Assembly: GCA_019636755.1 (NCBI GenBank)
Contig: JAHBWZ010000001.1
Coordinates: 310,001 to 374,000 of the forward strand
Source: Phycisphaeraceae bacterium
Lineage (GTDB): Bacteria; Planctomycetota; Phycisphaerae; Phycisphaerales; SM1A02
Direction of reading: 5' to 3'
Length of the DNA stretch: 64,000 nucleotides
A model generated the notes under the pieces. It saw nothing but the letters and a program-made list of their open reading frames with translations, did no database searches and was not told the origin of the DNA. Shown here piece after piece: positions 19,218 to 29,117 of the stretch. Numbering within the stretch: position 1 is the stretch's first letter; each line of letters opens with the position of its first letter. Made by a program: the position numbers and the translations under genes.

Positions 19218-20576
19218 TCAGCGGCGCCGGTTGCGCTGCATCTCGGCGAGCTGCCGCCGGAGCAGTTCCAGCTGCAGATCGATCTGCTCCTTGTCGAGAC
19301 CGCTCGTCAGCGCGATGAGGGGTGCACGGTCGCACCACCGGCGCAGTTCGGTCAGCGTCCGGATGACGGACCCGAGTCGCTCCATTTCATCACCGCCCGA
19401 TCCAACGTACCCCAGGCGCTGAAGAAGCAGCGGGATCTGCTGGTTGGCCTGCTTCGCGGTCTGCTGCCACCGGTCGGCTGCCTTCCGGCCGAAGTCGTCG
19501 ATCTCGTGCCAGCGCGGGAGGTCGAGCTGCTTCGCCAGGTCCTCCGGAAGGTCGGCGGTGCCCTTCGAGAATCCGCAGTGAAGCGCATTCGACGCGTTGA
19601 ACGTGAGGTTGCTCTTCTCATCGGAGAGCTTGTACTTGCCGCGCAGATCGCTGTACCACGTGATCACGCCGGTCTCCTCGTCCCTGTCGTAGGAGACCTG
19701 GAAGCGGTTCAGCTTCATCGCCCGGGCCACGTGCTCGCTGTAGCCGTTCTTGATCGCGAGTTCCACCAGCGCATCGATGTCTTCCTGCGCATCCTCTTCG
19801 GAGAGTGCGTTCGAGCCTGCGACCGTCGTCACCGACCCCGCGGTGCCTTCGCGCATGAAGTAGATCTCGTCCGTGCACATGGCCGTCCACGCGCCGGCGG
19901 AAATCGCCTTCCGGATCCAGCTGACCACGCGGTGACGCTGCTTGAGGTTCTCGATCTCCCGCGCGATCCGCCGGGCTTCGAAGACCAGTCCGCCGTTGGA
20001 GTCGATGATCAGGACGATCGTCTGCCCCGGCCCGTAGTTCCGGTCGATGTGCTCGCCCAGCGCCTTGATCTCGTCATGCCGGAATTCGATGCCGACGCCA
20101 CCCTCGAGCGGCAGGACGAACACGCCGAGTTCCCGGCCGCTGGCGTCCCGCGGAACATCCGCGGATCCGGCCGCACCTCGCGCTGCGGCGCCCGAGGCAT
20201 CGAGTCCCGGCCTGACGTCGCGCCCCGAGGTCCGCTCGGGCTCCCGCGCGGGCGCAGGATCCCGCGGCACCGTCCGCATCCGGATGATGTCCGCGCGGAA
20301 GATCGTCTTGTCGGCGGTCCGGCCCGCGATCGGGCCGCGCACGACGACGAACAGCGGCTCGGCCCGGACGAGTTCGCCGGTCATCTCGATATCGACGCCC
20401 TGCTCGCGGTGAACGACGGTCACCTGGTCACCGACCGCGCCGCGCCACCGGTCGCCGCCGGGCAGGCGGATCTCCACCTGCGCCTGGGCCGCCACCGTGA
20501 ACACCAGGGAGGCGACGAATGCCAGGAGGGCCAGGAGCCGCGGGAATGTCTGCTGTCTCATAGGGATGGTCTGCAT
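19218..20576 (-). CDS. Secreted Clp-fold serine-protease-like protein 1
   Basis: 452 residues. There is an N-terminal signal (RLLALLAFVASLVFTVAAQA), a small beta-barrel-like domain (EIRLPGGDRWRGAVGDQVTV), an Arg/Pro linker, then a Clp/crotonase fold: IVLIIDSNGGLVFEARRI and KAISAGAWTAMCTDEIYF. The Ser in ISAGAW occupies the catalytic position seen in SppA/NfeD-type proteases (ASAGA). Two Gln/Arg-rich helices follow at the C-terminus. The substrate is unknown and activity is not certain. It lies 21 bases downstream of a paralogue and is very likely co-transcribed with it. Confidence 0.75.
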   Translation of the reverse strand: MQTIPMRQQTFPRLLALLAFVASLVFTVAAQAQVEIRLPGGDRWRGAVGDQVTVVHREQGVDIEMTGELVRAEPLFVVVRGPIAGRTADKTIFRADIIRMRTVPRDPAPAREPERTSGRDVRPGLDASGAAARGAAGSADVPRDASGRELGVFVLPLEGGVGIEFRHDEIKALGEHIDRNYGPGQTIVLIIDSNGGLVFEARRIAREIENLKQRHRVVSWIRKAISAGAWTAMCTDEIYFMREGTAGSVTTVAGSNALSEEDAQEDIDALVELAIKNGYSEHVARAMKLNRFQVSYDRDEETGVITWYSDLRGKYKLSDEKSNLTFNASNALHCGFSKGTADLPEDLAKQLDLPRWHEIDDFGRKAADRWQQTAKQANQQIPLLLQRLGYVGSGGDEMERLGSVIRTLTELRRWCDRAPLIALTSGLDKEQIDLQLELLRRQLAEMQRNRRR

Positions 20577-20597
20577 GTGTTGACTGCTCGCTGCGGC

Positions 20598-22145
20598 TCA
20601 GCCGCCCGTACCCATTCCGCCCGCGCCACCGCGGCCGCCCCGTCCCGCGCCGCCGCGATTCTGCGACAGGGCGCGGATCTGTTCGCCGATCTGCTCGATC
20701 ATGACCTCGAGGAACAGCGTGTTGATGCCGTATTCGGCCTGCATCCGCAGGTCCACGGCGTCGTACCGCTTCATGGCACTGAGGACCTTCTGAAGTTCCT
20801 GCCGGATCCGGCCGAGGTCCTGGAGCTGATCGCCGCCCGTGCCGAACTGCTGGATCTTCTGCACCTCGCGCAGGCTCGCGACGGACCGGTCGAACGCACG
20901 GCGCCAGTCGGTGATGTGGCGGTCGATGATCTGCTCCGCCTTCCCGTCGACCACGCGGTATTCGCGGATGCCGAGGAGCAGCGCCAGGTCGTCCAGGTCC
21001 TCCGCCGTCCCGTCGCTGATCCGGAAGTTCTCCGCCGTCCGGGCGGTGAAGTTCACTGTGGCCGAATCGGAATTGTCGACGATGTACTCACCCGAGGCAT
21101 CGAGCGCCCACTTCACCGCCCGCCCCTGCCAGGTGGCGCTGAGCCGGTACTCGGGGCGGACCATCGCGTCGACCAGCCGGAGATCGTGCTCCGAGTGCTC
21201 GACGAAGCCCTTCAGCCAGGCGACGTACGCCTCGCGATACTTGCCGAGCATGTTCTGGTCGTGCGCCACCACCATGAAGTTGCGGGCGGAGGTCCCCAGT
21301 CCGCCGAACCGGGCGGTCGGCTTCATGTAGATGTCGGTCCACGACAGTGAGAGAACCGACGAGATCCCGACCGAATCGTGCACCCAGACGATCTGCGGGT
21401 AGTCGCGCAGTTCATCGCGGAAGATGTTGATGATCTTCCGGTACATGTCGAGCGCGCCGCTTCCGTCGAACGAGCGATCGGGCGAGCGCTCGCCCATCCG
21501 GCTCCGCGCCCAGGTCAGCAGGTCGTCCAGCGGTTCCTCGGCGGCAACGTCCGCGGAGTTGATTGTGAAGACGAGGTAATCCGGATCATGCGTCCGGATG
21601 TCCTCGATCATCGCCGCATAGGGCTCATAGCTGACGTCGGTGCCGAACTGGCCACGCATCGGGATGAGGTACAGCCGCGTGACATCGTCATCGCGCGTCA
21701 CACGCCGTGCACCGAAGCTGCGCTGCCGCCGCGTCTGGGCCTCGGGAGTCCGCTCCGTCCGGCCGCCCGTTCCGGGATCGGTCCGATCCGGCACGGCCTC
21801 GTCCTTCTTCTCGACCGGCACGTTCCGCCGGATGGCATCGATGTCCGCCCGCGCATACCGGACCTGCGACCGGATGCCCTCGACGCTCAACTCGAAGAGG
21901 ACGGAGTCCCGTCCCTCCTCCAGCACCCGGCCCCGGAGCACCCGGCCGTCGCGCATCACGAGCACGTCCTCCGTCTCGTCCGCGACCCGCAGCGAGACGG
22001 CGGCGGCACTCGCCGGCGCGAAGACGCTCACCGGCCCTGCAGCGCCGGCGGTCATGCCCGCCGCCGGCATCGCGACGAGCGCGGCGGCAAGTGTCAGCGG
22101 AGAGAACCCGGCAGGCCGGAACGAGTGGAATCGTGAGGTCTTCAT
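20598..22145 (-). CDS. Secreted Clp-fold protein 2, divergent active site
   Basis: 515 residues with signal peptide. The layout matches the next gene: a small barrel (VLVMRDGRVLRGRVLEE), a linker rich in Arg and Glu, and a Clp-like fold, here YLVFTINSADV then VHDSVGISSVLSLSWTDIYM. Aligned with its neighbour, ISAGA becomes ISSVL: the Ser is kept but the small Ala-Gly-Ala after it is lost, so an oxyanion-hole function is doubtful. The C-terminus is a Gly/Arg tail. The start ATG at 22145 gives a normal signal peptide. I infer a non-catalytic or regulatory partner. Confidence 0.7.
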   Translation of the reverse strand: MKTSRFHSFRPAGFSPLTLAAALVAMPAAGMTAGAAGPVSVFAPASAAAVSLRVADETEDVLVMRDGRVLRGRVLEEGRDSVLFELSVEGIRSQVRYARADIDAIRRNVPVEKKDEAVPDRTDPGTGGRTERTPEAQTRRQRSFGARRVTRDDDVTRLYLIPMRGQFGTDVSYEPYAAMIEDIRTHDPDYLVFTINSADVAAEEPLDDLLTWARSRMGERSPDRSFDGSGALDMYRKIINIFRDELRDYPQIVWVHDSVGISSVLSLSWTDIYMKPTARFGGLGTSARNFMVVAHDQNMLGKYREAYVAWLKGFVEHSEHDLRLVDAMVRPEYRLSATWQGRAVKWALDASGEYIVDNSDSATVNFTARTAENFRISDGTAEDLDDLALLLGIREYRVVDGKAEQIIDRHITDWRRAFDRSVASLREVQKIQQFGTGGDQLQDLGRIRQELQKVLSAMKRYDAVDLRMQAEYGINTLFLEVMIEQIGEQIRALSQNRGGAGRGGRGGAGGMGTGG

Positions 22146-22477
22146 CTGGAGTGGATCCTTGCAGGGAGCGATGGGCGGTCTGGCGGATCGAACGGCGGTC
22201 GGTCCGGAGGCGTGACGGTCAGGGAACTCCGGTCCCGTCAGGATCGCATGCCGCATGACGGAGTCCGTCCCGCGTCCGTCCGCAGTTCATCGCATCCGCC
22301 TGTCGGCCCTTGCTGGAACTGCACGCGCTACGACTTCCGCCCTGCCGGCACCGACCCGCTCCGGATGTCATCGGTCCGCCTGATCCTGAATCATTATGAC
22401 GCGTGAGATGCCCCCGTGGTTCCGGCGGAGGGATGTCTGACGCATTCTGTTCACGGGATCCCCCGTCCGGCCCCGCA
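22146..22477. other. Intergenic region upstream of the Clp-fold pair
   Basis: 332 bases without a convincing gene. On the minus strand CATAAT (22398-22393) is a possible -10 for the Clp-fold operon, but I see no good -35. The 3' end of the CCA-adding enzyme gene follows at 22478. Confidence 0.5.
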
Positions 22478-23800
22478 TCACCGTCGGGCGGTGATCAGCG
22501 CCGCGGCACGTTCCAGCGCCTCCGCCCGCGACCGCACCGCGCCCTCGAGCTGCTCGTCGTACAGCGCCCGCAGCAGGCGCCCGAGCGATGGACCGGGCCT
22601 GGCGCCCAGCGCCACGAGGTCGTCTCCACGGACAAAGGGCGGGGGAATCACGCCGACCTCCCGGAAGGCCTCCAGCGCCGCCCGGATCTCCGCGACGGCC
22701 CGACGCTCGGCGGCCGGACCCGCCTCGAGCAGGCGCATCGCCTCCGCGAACACCGCCATGCCAGCCAGCCGGCGTCGTGCGGCGACCCGCATCCCGCGCC
22801 AGCCGCGCGGCGCACACGCCTCGTCGTCCGCGAGCGGCGCCGCAGGCATGTCCCGGTCGGCGCCCGGTCCGGGACCCGTCGCATCCGACCCCAGGATCCG
22901 GGCTCGGATGGCGACCAGGTCACGCACCCGTTTCTGGTCGGCCCCGGAGAGGACGAGGGCCCGGGACCATGCCTGCGGTGCCTCCCGAGGCGGTGTCCCT
23001 CCCCAGCGATCCAGCATCCACGCCGCCAGGGGAAGGGTCCAGTCCGCCGGGCCCTCGATTCCGTCGACCCGCGGGCTCCGGCCGCGACCCGCCTGTGCCT
23101 CCAGGAGGATGGCGCGATCGAGCCCCAGCGATGTCAGCAGGGCCACCGCGTCTCCGCGCGATGGATGCTCCAGCATGAGCCTGAGTTCCTGGCCGATCCG
23201 CTCGCGGCTGACACCGGCCAGCCTCGGGACATGGCGTTCGATCGCAGCGGCGGTGGCGGACTCGATCCGGAAGCGGTACCGCGCCGCGAATCGGACGGCA
23301 CGGAGCATCCGGAGGTGGTCCTCATCCAGCCGGCGATCGGCGTCACCGATCGCACGGATGACACCCTCCTCCAGGTCCCGGCGCCCGCCGACGAAATCCA
23401 GGACCTCGCCGCTCTCCGGATCGAGGAAGAGCCCGTTGATCGTGAAGTCGCGCCGATGCGCGTCCTCCTGCGCCCCGGCGAATGTGACGTGATCGGGTCG
23501 TCGCCGGTCCGAGTACGGTCCGTCGGTGCGGAAGGTCGCCACCTGCGTTTCCGTGCCCTCGCGCCGGACGAGGACCACGCCGAACGCCTGTCCCACCTCC
23601 CGGCTCCCGCGGAAGATCCGGCAGACATCCGCCGGCCGCGCGTCGGTGGCGATATCGAAATCCTTGGGCACGATGCCGAGGAGTTCATCCCGCACGCATC
23701 CACCCGCGAAATAGGCGACGAAGCCTGCTTCGCGCAGCCGCATGACCAGCCGCATGGCAGCCGCGCGCGCATCCGGAGCGTGTCCGCCGGAGTGGACCAT
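22478..23800 (-). CDS. cca: CCA-adding enzyme/poly(A) polymerase family protein
   Basis: 440 residues of the class II nucleotidyltransferase family. GGCVRDELLG near residue 33 and DFDIATDA, with Asp47 and Asp49 as metal ligands, form the catalytic core. RRDFTINGL and DEDHLRMLRAVRFAARY follow, as in CCA-adding enzymes and bacterial poly(A) polymerases, which sequence cannot always tell apart. Neither tRNA in the window encodes CCA, so a CCA-adding enzyme is required in this genome. The ATG shares one base with the stop of rsmD (TGATG), so translation is coupled. Confidence 0.85.
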   Translation of the reverse strand: MVHSGGHAPDARAAAMRLVMRLREAGFVAYFAGGCVRDELLGIVPKDFDIATDARPADVCRIFRGSREVGQAFGVVLVRREGTETQVATFRTDGPYSDRRRPDHVTFAGAQEDAHRRDFTINGLFLDPESGEVLDFVGGRRDLEEGVIRAIGDADRRLDEDHLRMLRAVRFAARYRFRIESATAAAIERHVPRLAGVSRERIGQELRLMLEHPSRGDAVALLTSLGLDRAILLEAQAGRGRSPRVDGIEGPADWTLPLAAWMLDRWGGTPPREAPQAWSRALVLSGADQKRVRDLVAIRARILGSDATGPGPGADRDMPAAPLADDEACAPRGWRGMRVAARRRLAGMAVFAEAMRLLEAGPAAERRAVAEIRAALEAFREVGVIPPPFVRGDDLVALGARPGPSLGRLLRALYDEQLEGAVRSRAEALERAAALITARR

Positions 23801-24390
23801 CACACGGGCTCCGCACGTTCCGGCTGGAAGTACAGCACGAACATCTCGCGACCGGCGCGGTGGACCTCGGGGCCGATGAAGCCGGGAATCGCCAGGTCGA
23901 CCTGCGGCGGTCCGACCGGTGAACGCAGCACCAGGTAGCCGTCGACCGAGATCAGCGGCGCCCACCGGCTGAGCGCCTCCAGGATGGCCTGCCGATCTGC
24001 CGGAGCGGCCATGCGGTCGTAGGGCGGATCACAGAAGACGACATCCAGCGGCGCCGGCGCCGCGCGCCGGACCCGTTCTCCCAGCGCATCGTCGCGAAGC
24101 ACAGTCGCCCGGTCACCGACACCAAGTCCCGTGATGTTCTCCAGCAGGAGCGCATGAACGGCGGGATCCCGCTCGACCAGCAGCGCGCACTCGGCGCCGC
24201 GGCTGAGCGCCTCGAGCCCCATGGTCCCGATGCCCGCGAACAGGTCAGCGATTCTTCCGCCCGGCACATGGCCGCGCAACTCGCTGAAGACCGACTCCCG
24301 TGCCCGCGCGGTCCACGGACGCGTCCGGTCGGTCCCCCTCGGGGTCCGGAGCAGCCGCGAGCGCAGATGTCCGCCGGTGATCCTCAGCAT
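23800..24390 (-). CDS. rsmD: 16S rRNA guanine(966)-N2-methyltransferase
   Basis: 196 residues. Motif I of a Rossmann methyltransferase is IADLFAGIGTMGLEALSRGA, and the catalytic FCDPPY (residues 119-124) is the signature of amino-group methyltransferases of the RsmD family. The N-terminal MLRITGGHLRSRLLRTPRGT matches the family's usual MRIIGGxxRGRxL beginning and fixes the start at 24390. The gene is coupled to the CCA-adding enzyme downstream. Confidence 0.9.
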   Translation of the reverse strand: MLRITGGHLRSRLLRTPRGTDRTRPWTARARESVFSELRGHVPGGRIADLFAGIGTMGLEALSRGAECALLVERDPAVHALLLENITGLGVGDRATVLRDDALGERVRRAAPAPLDVVFCDPPYDRMAAPADRQAILEALSRWAPLISVDGYLVLRSPVGPPQVDLAIPGFIGPEVHRAGREMFVLYFQPERAEPV

Positions 24391-24451
24391 GGCCGGGATG
24401 ATATGAGCCGGTGCGGCGACCGCTTCCGCCACGCCGCAGTACCATCGGCGG

Positions 24452-25249
24452 ATGACCGGTCCGATCCTTCCGGCCGCTCGATCCACGCTCCCCCAGGCGC
24501 TGCGCGCGCAGAGTCGCTGGGATGCGATCGACGGCGTGATTCCAGTCCTCCTCGCCAGGCCGGTCGCGCCGACCGGACCGGCGCCGATCCTGATCTGGCT
24601 GCACGGACGGACCGTGTCCAAGGAACTGGACCCCGGACGGTATCTGCGCCTCATCCGTTCCGGGATCGGGGTCGCGGCCATCGACCTGCCGGGCCATGGC
24701 GAGCGGTATGACCAGGCGCTTCAGGCGCCGGAGGCGACATTCGATGTCGTCCGACAGGCGCGGGCGGAAATCGACCGCGTCGTCGAGTGGCTCAGGCGTC
24801 CCGGAGACTTTGATCCGGATCGCGTCGCGGTCGGCGGCATGTCCGCCGGCGGCATGTCTGTCCTGTCCCGGCTCTGCAGTCCGCATGGCTTCGCGGCCGC
24901 AGCGGTCGAGGCGACCACCGGGTCCTGGCGCCACCAGCGCGGGCGCGCCATGTTCCTGCACCTCGCCGAGGACGTGATCCGGGCCCTCGATCCGATCGAA
25001 CACCTGGACACCTGGCGCGAGATCCCCCTCCAGGCGGTCCACGCCCGGCGCGACGCGTGGGTCGACTTCGCCGGGCAGCAGGCGTTCATCGATGCACTCC
25101 GGAACCGGGCACGGAGTCCCGGATCGATCGAACTCGTGGTGTTCGAGGAGACCGGTGCGCCGCACGAGCACGCCGGGTTCGGGCGTCACGCCGCCGAGGC
25201 CAAGGACCTGCAGCGCGCGTTCCTGATCCGGCACCTGCGGCCGCGGTAG
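24452..25249 (+). CDS. Alpha/beta hydrolase
   Basis: 265 residues. ILIWLHGRTVSKE supplies the oxyanion strand, GGMSAGG the nucleophile elbow, and HARRDAWVDF and HEHAGF are likely to carry the acid and histidine. This resembles the dienelactone-hydrolase/prolyl-oligopeptidase-like group (cf. acyl esterases); the substrate is unknown. TACCAT (24440-24445) ends six bases before the ATG, and no Shine-Dalgarno sequence is visible, so the mRNA may be leaderless. Confidence 0.78.
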   Translation: MTGPILPAARSTLPQALRAQSRWDAIDGVIPVLLARPVAPTGPAPILIWLHGRTVSKELDPGRYLRLIRSGIGVAAIDLPGHGERYDQALQAPEATFDVVRQARAEIDRVVEWLRRPGDFDPDRVAVGGMSAGGMSVLSRLCSPHGFAAAAVEATTGSWRHQRGRAMFLHLAEDVIRALDPIEHLDTWREIPLQAVHARRDAWVDFAGQQAFIDALRNRARSPGSIELVVFEETGAPHEHAGFGRHAAEAKDLQRAFLIRHLRPR

Positions 25250-25413
25250 GCGGCGCCGGAACGGTCCTCGGCCGTGGCCGCGCGGTGACACGCGTCCGCG
25301 CGGCGCGGCCGCATCCGCCGATACGGGGTTCCGCGGGACGCCCGCGAGCGGTAGAGTGCGAGGAACTCTCGTCTCTCTCTCACATCGGTTCCACATTCGA
25401 AGGAGGATTCCAG

Positions 25414-26088
25414 ATGATTCGCTCGCTCATGCCGGCGGTGGCTGTCGCCGCGATGACGTCACTCGCCAGCGCCACGACCATCACCCAGTGGGACTTCAAC
25501 GGCGGTACCGCGGATCCGTCCACCGGGAGCGGGACGATCGGGACCGTCGGCTCCGCCACGCACACCGGCTTCTTCTCCGGCGGAGGATCGTCGGATCCCA
25601 CCCAGCCGGGACTCGCGTATCAGACCGCGGCCTACCCGGCACAGGGAAGCGGCTCCGGCACGGCAGGCATCGTCATCGAGGTCGATACGACCGGCTACGA
25701 GAACATCGTGGTCTCATGGGATCTTCGCGCCTCGAACACCGGATCCGGCTGGGGCGAAATGCTCTACACGACGGACGGCAGCACCTGGGTCAGCGCCGGC
25801 GCGTTCCAGCTTGCGGGCGGCAATCTCTTCACGAACGGAATCACCTTCGATCTCAGTTCGGTCCCGGCCGCCGGCAACAATGCTGACTTCGCGTTCCGCG
25901 TGGTGTCGATCTTCGAGCCGGGCGGTTCCGGATACGTGGCCGCCGCGGCCGGCAGCAACTACTCCACCTCCGGCACGTGGCGATTCGACATGATCACCGT
26001 GTCCGGCACACAGGTGCCTGCGCCCGCGACGCTCCTCGTCCTCGCCGGCGGCCTGCTTGCCGGCGGCCGGAGGCGTCGCGCTGCCTGA
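25414..26088 (+). CDS. Secreted protein with PEP-CTERM-like anchor
   Basis: 224 residues. A signal peptide (AVAVAAMTSLASATT) is followed by a beta-rich domain with Gly, Ser, Thr and aromatic residues (ITQWDFNGGT, SWDLRASNTGSGWG), then VPAPATLLVLAGGLLAGGRR, the pattern of PEP-CTERM sorting signals: a short motif, a membrane segment and an Arg cluster. Such proteins are exported and processed by exosortase. AGGAGG seven bases before the ATG at 25414 sets the start. No exosortase gene lies in the window. Confidence 0.8.
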   Translation: MIRSLMPAVAVAAMTSLASATTITQWDFNGGTADPSTGSGTIGTVGSATHTGFFSGGGSSDPTQPGLAYQTAAYPAQGSGSGTAGIVIEVDTTGYENIVVSWDLRASNTGSGWGEMLYTTDGSTWVSAGAFQLAGGNLFTNGITFDLSSVPAAGNNADFAFRVVSIFEPGGSGYVAAAAGSNYSTSGTWRFDMITVSGTQVPAPATLLVLAGGLLAGGRRRRAA

Positions 26089-26127
26089 CGGATCACCGGG
26101 GCGTCATCGACGGAACAGCTCACGCTC

Positions 26128-26157
26128 GCGGCCCCGGGGCACACGCTCCGGGGCCGC
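26128..26157 (+). terminator. Hairpin after the PEP-CTERM-like gene
   Basis: A 10-bp GC stem (26128-26137 with 26148-26157) and 10-base loop lie 40 bases after the stop, in a stretch without a gene that ends with argH on the other strand. Confidence 0.45.
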
Positions 26158-26295
26158 CGTCGCGTCCCACCCGTGCCATCGCGGCGGATGGACGGAGGCG
26201 CCGCACCGGCCGGGGGGTCCGCCGCGCGCGACGGCGCCGCGCGTGGCGCCGACCGTCGTCCATGTCATCGAGACGCCCGCGCTCGGCATGCGCCG

Positions 26296-27702
26296 TCAGG
26301 GGGCCGCCCTGCCGCGTGCGGCGCCCTCGAGATCGAGTCGCGCCCGCGCGGCCTCCAGGGCGGCGTGCACGCGCGCAGGCGCGGTGCCGCCATGCACATT
26401 CCGGCGGGACACCACCGCTTCCGGAGTCAGTCGAGGCAGGACATCGGCGTCGATGAGCGCCGAGATGCTCCGGAGGTCGTCCAGCGGGAGTGCCTCCAGC
26501 GACACCCCGCGCGACAGCGCCAGGCGCACGGCCCGCCCGGCCAGCTCGTGCGCCGTGCGGAACGGCACGCCGCGCTCGACGAGATAGTCGGCGAGATCCG
26601 TCGCGTTGGCGTGCCCGCCCTGTGCGGCCGCACGCGCCGCATCGCGGTGCAGCAGCACGGAGTCCAGGACGATCGCGAGCATCCGCAGCGCCATGCCGCC
26701 GTGTGCCATCGCGTCGAAGAGCGGCTCCTTGTCCTCCTGGAGATCCTTGTTGTACGCCGACGGAAGCCCCTTCACGACGACCAGAACCGTCATGAGCGCG
26801 CCGATCAGGCGGCCGGCGCGCCCGCGGATCAGTTCCAGCGCATCGGGATTCTTCTTCTGCGGCATGAGCGACGAGCCGCTCGTGACCTCGTCACCGAGTT
26901 CGATGAAGCCTGCCTCGCCGCTCGCATAGAAGATCAGGTCCTCGGCGATCCGGCTCAGCGTCGTGCCGCAGATCGCCATCGCCGACAGCGCCTCGAGGAC
27001 GAAGTCGCGCGCGGAGACCGCATCGAGGCTGTTCCGGGTGGCCGATTCGAATCCGAGCGACGCGGCCAGGCGATCACGGTCGATCGGCCAGGCCGACCCG
27101 GCAAGCGCTCCTGAACCGAGCGGGCACGCGGACGCACGACGGCGCGCATCGCCGAGTCGTGCCGCATCCCGCGCCAGTGCCTCGTCCCACGCCAGGCACC
27201 AGTGCCCGAAGAGAATCGGCTGGGCGCGCTGCAGGTGGGTGTATCCAGGGAAGATCGCGTCTCCCTCCCGCCCGGCAAGCCTGAGGAGCGCGTCCCGTAC
27301 GCGGCCGATCTCCACCCGGCGTTCATCCAGCGCATCGCGCAGCCAGAGACGGAGATCGGTCGCCACCTGGTCGTTGCGGCTCCTCCCCGTGTGGAGCCGG
27401 CGAGCCAGGTCGCCGAGGCGCGCCGTCAGCACCTCCTCCGCCCAGGAGTGCACGTCCTCGGCACCCTCGCCGGGAATGACGACCGCGCCGCTCGCCACCT
27501 CCGCGCGCAGCCGCTCGATCTCCGTCGCCAGTCGTTCCGCATCGTCGGCGGACAGCACCCCCGCATGGCCGAGTTCGCGGGCCCATGCGGCGGACGCGGT
27601 GAGGTCCGCCTCCCCGAGCGCGCGATCGAAGCGCAGCGAGTCACCGAACCGACGGAACAGCGCATCCGGCGCCCGTTCGAACCGGCCGCCCCAGAGGCTC
27701 AC
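26296..27702 (-). CDS. argH: Argininosuccinate lyase
   Basis: 468 residues, normal size. It cleaves argininosuccinate to arginine and fumarate in the last step of arginine synthesis. The family signature GSSLMPQKKNPDALELIRGR holds the catalytic Ser in the flexible loop. MSLWGGRFERAPD at the N-terminus, LHTGRSRNDQVATD and AIFPGYTHLQRAQPILFGHW are also conserved. GTG at 27702 begins the conserved WGGRF motif and is preceded by AGG. It lies 34 bases downstream of argG, so the two form one operon. Confidence 0.95.
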   Translation of the reverse strand: MSLWGGRFERAPDALFRRFGDSLRFDRALGEADLTASAAWARELGHAGVLSADDAERLATEIERLRAEVASGAVVIPGEGAEDVHSWAEEVLTARLGDLARRLHTGRSRNDQVATDLRLWLRDALDERRVEIGRVRDALLRLAGREGDAIFPGYTHLQRAQPILFGHWCLAWDEALARDAARLGDARRRASACPLGSGALAGSAWPIDRDRLAASLGFESATRNSLDAVSARDFVLEALSAMAICGTTLSRIAEDLIFYASGEAGFIELGDEVTSGSSLMPQKKNPDALELIRGRAGRLIGALMTVLVVVKGLPSAYNKDLQEDKEPLFDAMAHGGMALRMLAIVLDSVLLHRDAARAAAQGGHANATDLADYLVERGVPFRTAHELAGRAVRLALSRGVSLEALPLDDLRSISALIDADVLPRLTPEAVVSRRNVHGGTAPARVHAALEAARARLDLEGAARGRAAP

Positions 27703-27736
27703 GACGCACCTGCCCGACTGTCGGAGATCCGCATCA

Positions 27737-28957
27737 TCACCGATGGGCCGCCGCGTGTTCCGCACCGGCGAGTGTCGCACGGATCCGCGAGGGCAGGGAG
27801 TACAGCCGGATGAAACCCTCCGCGTGCCGCTGGTCGTAGACCACATCCCGCCCGAACGTCGCGTACTGCTCCGAGTAGAGTCCCATCGGGCTTCGGCGCC
27901 GCACCGTCGTCGCGGTGCCGCGGAAGAGTCGGACGACGACGTCTCCGGTCAGCAGGCGCGAGATCGATTCGCCCGCGGCCTGGATGGCCTCCCGCACCGG
28001 CGTAAACCAGCGGCCGTCGTACACGATCGCGGCGAAGTCCAGGGCAAGCCGGCGCCGCAGCAGCGCGGTGTCACGATCCAGCGTGAGCTGCGCCAGCCCT
28101 TCCAGGCCTTCCAGCAGCACGGTGCCACCCGGCGTTTCATAGCATCCGCGCGATTTCATGCCGACGAGGCGGTTCTCGACGATGTCGACCCGACCGATGC
28201 CGTGCCGGCCGGCCATCGCGTTCAGCGCCGCGAGAAGCGTGGTCGACTCCATCGGTTCGCCGTTGAGCGAGCGTGGCCGTCCGTCGACGAATCCGATCTC
28301 CACGTCCTCCGCCCGGTCCGGCGCGGTGGCGGGATCCGCCGTGAGCATCCAGACGTCGTCCGGCGGCGGGTTCCACGGATCCTCGAGTTCACCGCCCTCG
28401 TGGGAGATGTGCCAGAGATTCGCATCCCGGCTGTAGATCTTCGTGCCGCTGGCCCGATAGGGCACCCCGCGCGAGCGGATGTACGCCAGCACGTCCTCGC
28501 GCGAGCGAAGATCCCACATCCGCCACGGCGCGATGACCTCGAGGTCGGGCGCGAGCGCGGCGTACGCCGACTCGAACCGCACCTGGTCGTTGCCCTTGCC
28601 CGTGCACCCGTGCGCGAGCGCGTCGGCGCCGACCAGTCGCGCGACCTCGACCTGCGCCCGCGCGAGAACCGGCCTGGCCATCGACGTGCCGAGCAGGTAG
28701 CGCCCCTCGTAGACAGAGCCGAGGATCATCGTCGGGAAGACGAATTCCTCGAGGAACGGCTCCCGGCAGTCGACGACATGGCACGCCTCGGCGCCCGCCG
28801 CCCTGGCGCGCTCCTCCAGGCCCTCCAGTTCCCGCGCGCCCTGCCCCACGTCACCGGCGACGCAGATGACCCGCGCGCCGAACCGGTCGATGAGCCATGG
28901 CACCATGGCGGAGGTGTCGAGGCCGCCGGAATAGGCGAGCGCGATGAGACGTGGCAT
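27737..28957 (-). CDS. argG: Argininosuccinate synthase
   Basis: 406 residues. Residues 7-16 ([10 protein letters not shown]) are the ATP-pyrophosphatase loop; [14 protein letters not shown] is the conserved substrate-binding motif, and [16 protein letters not shown] and [11 protein letters not shown] follow as in the family. It joins citrulline and aspartate using ATP, giving argininosuccinate. The ATG at 28957 directly precedes the conserved motif. The gene is first in the argGH operon and is divergent from trpB. Confidence 0.96.
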   Translation of the reverse strand: MPRLIALAYSGGLDTSAMVPWLIDRFGARVICVAGDVGQGARELEGLEERARAAGAEACHVVDCREPFLEEFVFPTMILGSVYEGRYLLGTSMARPVLARAQVEVARLVGADALAHGCTGKGNDQVRFESAYAALAPDLEVIAPWRMWDLRSREDVLAYIRSRGVPYRASGTKIYSRDANLWHISHEGGELEDPWNPPPDDVWMLTADPATAPDRAEDVEIGFVDGRPRSLNGEPMESTTLLAALNAMAGRHGIGRVDIVENRLVGMKSRGCYETPGGTVLLEGLEGLAQLTLDRDTALLRRRLALDFAAIVYDGRWFTPVREAIQAAGESISRLLTGDVVVRLFRGTATTVRRRSPMGLYSEQYATFGRDVVYDQRHAEGFIRLYSLPSRIRATLAGAEHAAAHR

Positions 28958-29117
28958 GGGAGATCTGCTCCGGGACTCGTTGGGGGGCGCGTGAAGGGCG
29001 GGAAGGATATCGCGTCCGCGCCCCGACGGGTCCGGGAACGACCGGCGCCGCACGGATCGCGCGAATCGGTGCACGCGGCCCCGGCACGGCGCGCCGCGCG
29101 TGCTATCCTCGCCGTCG

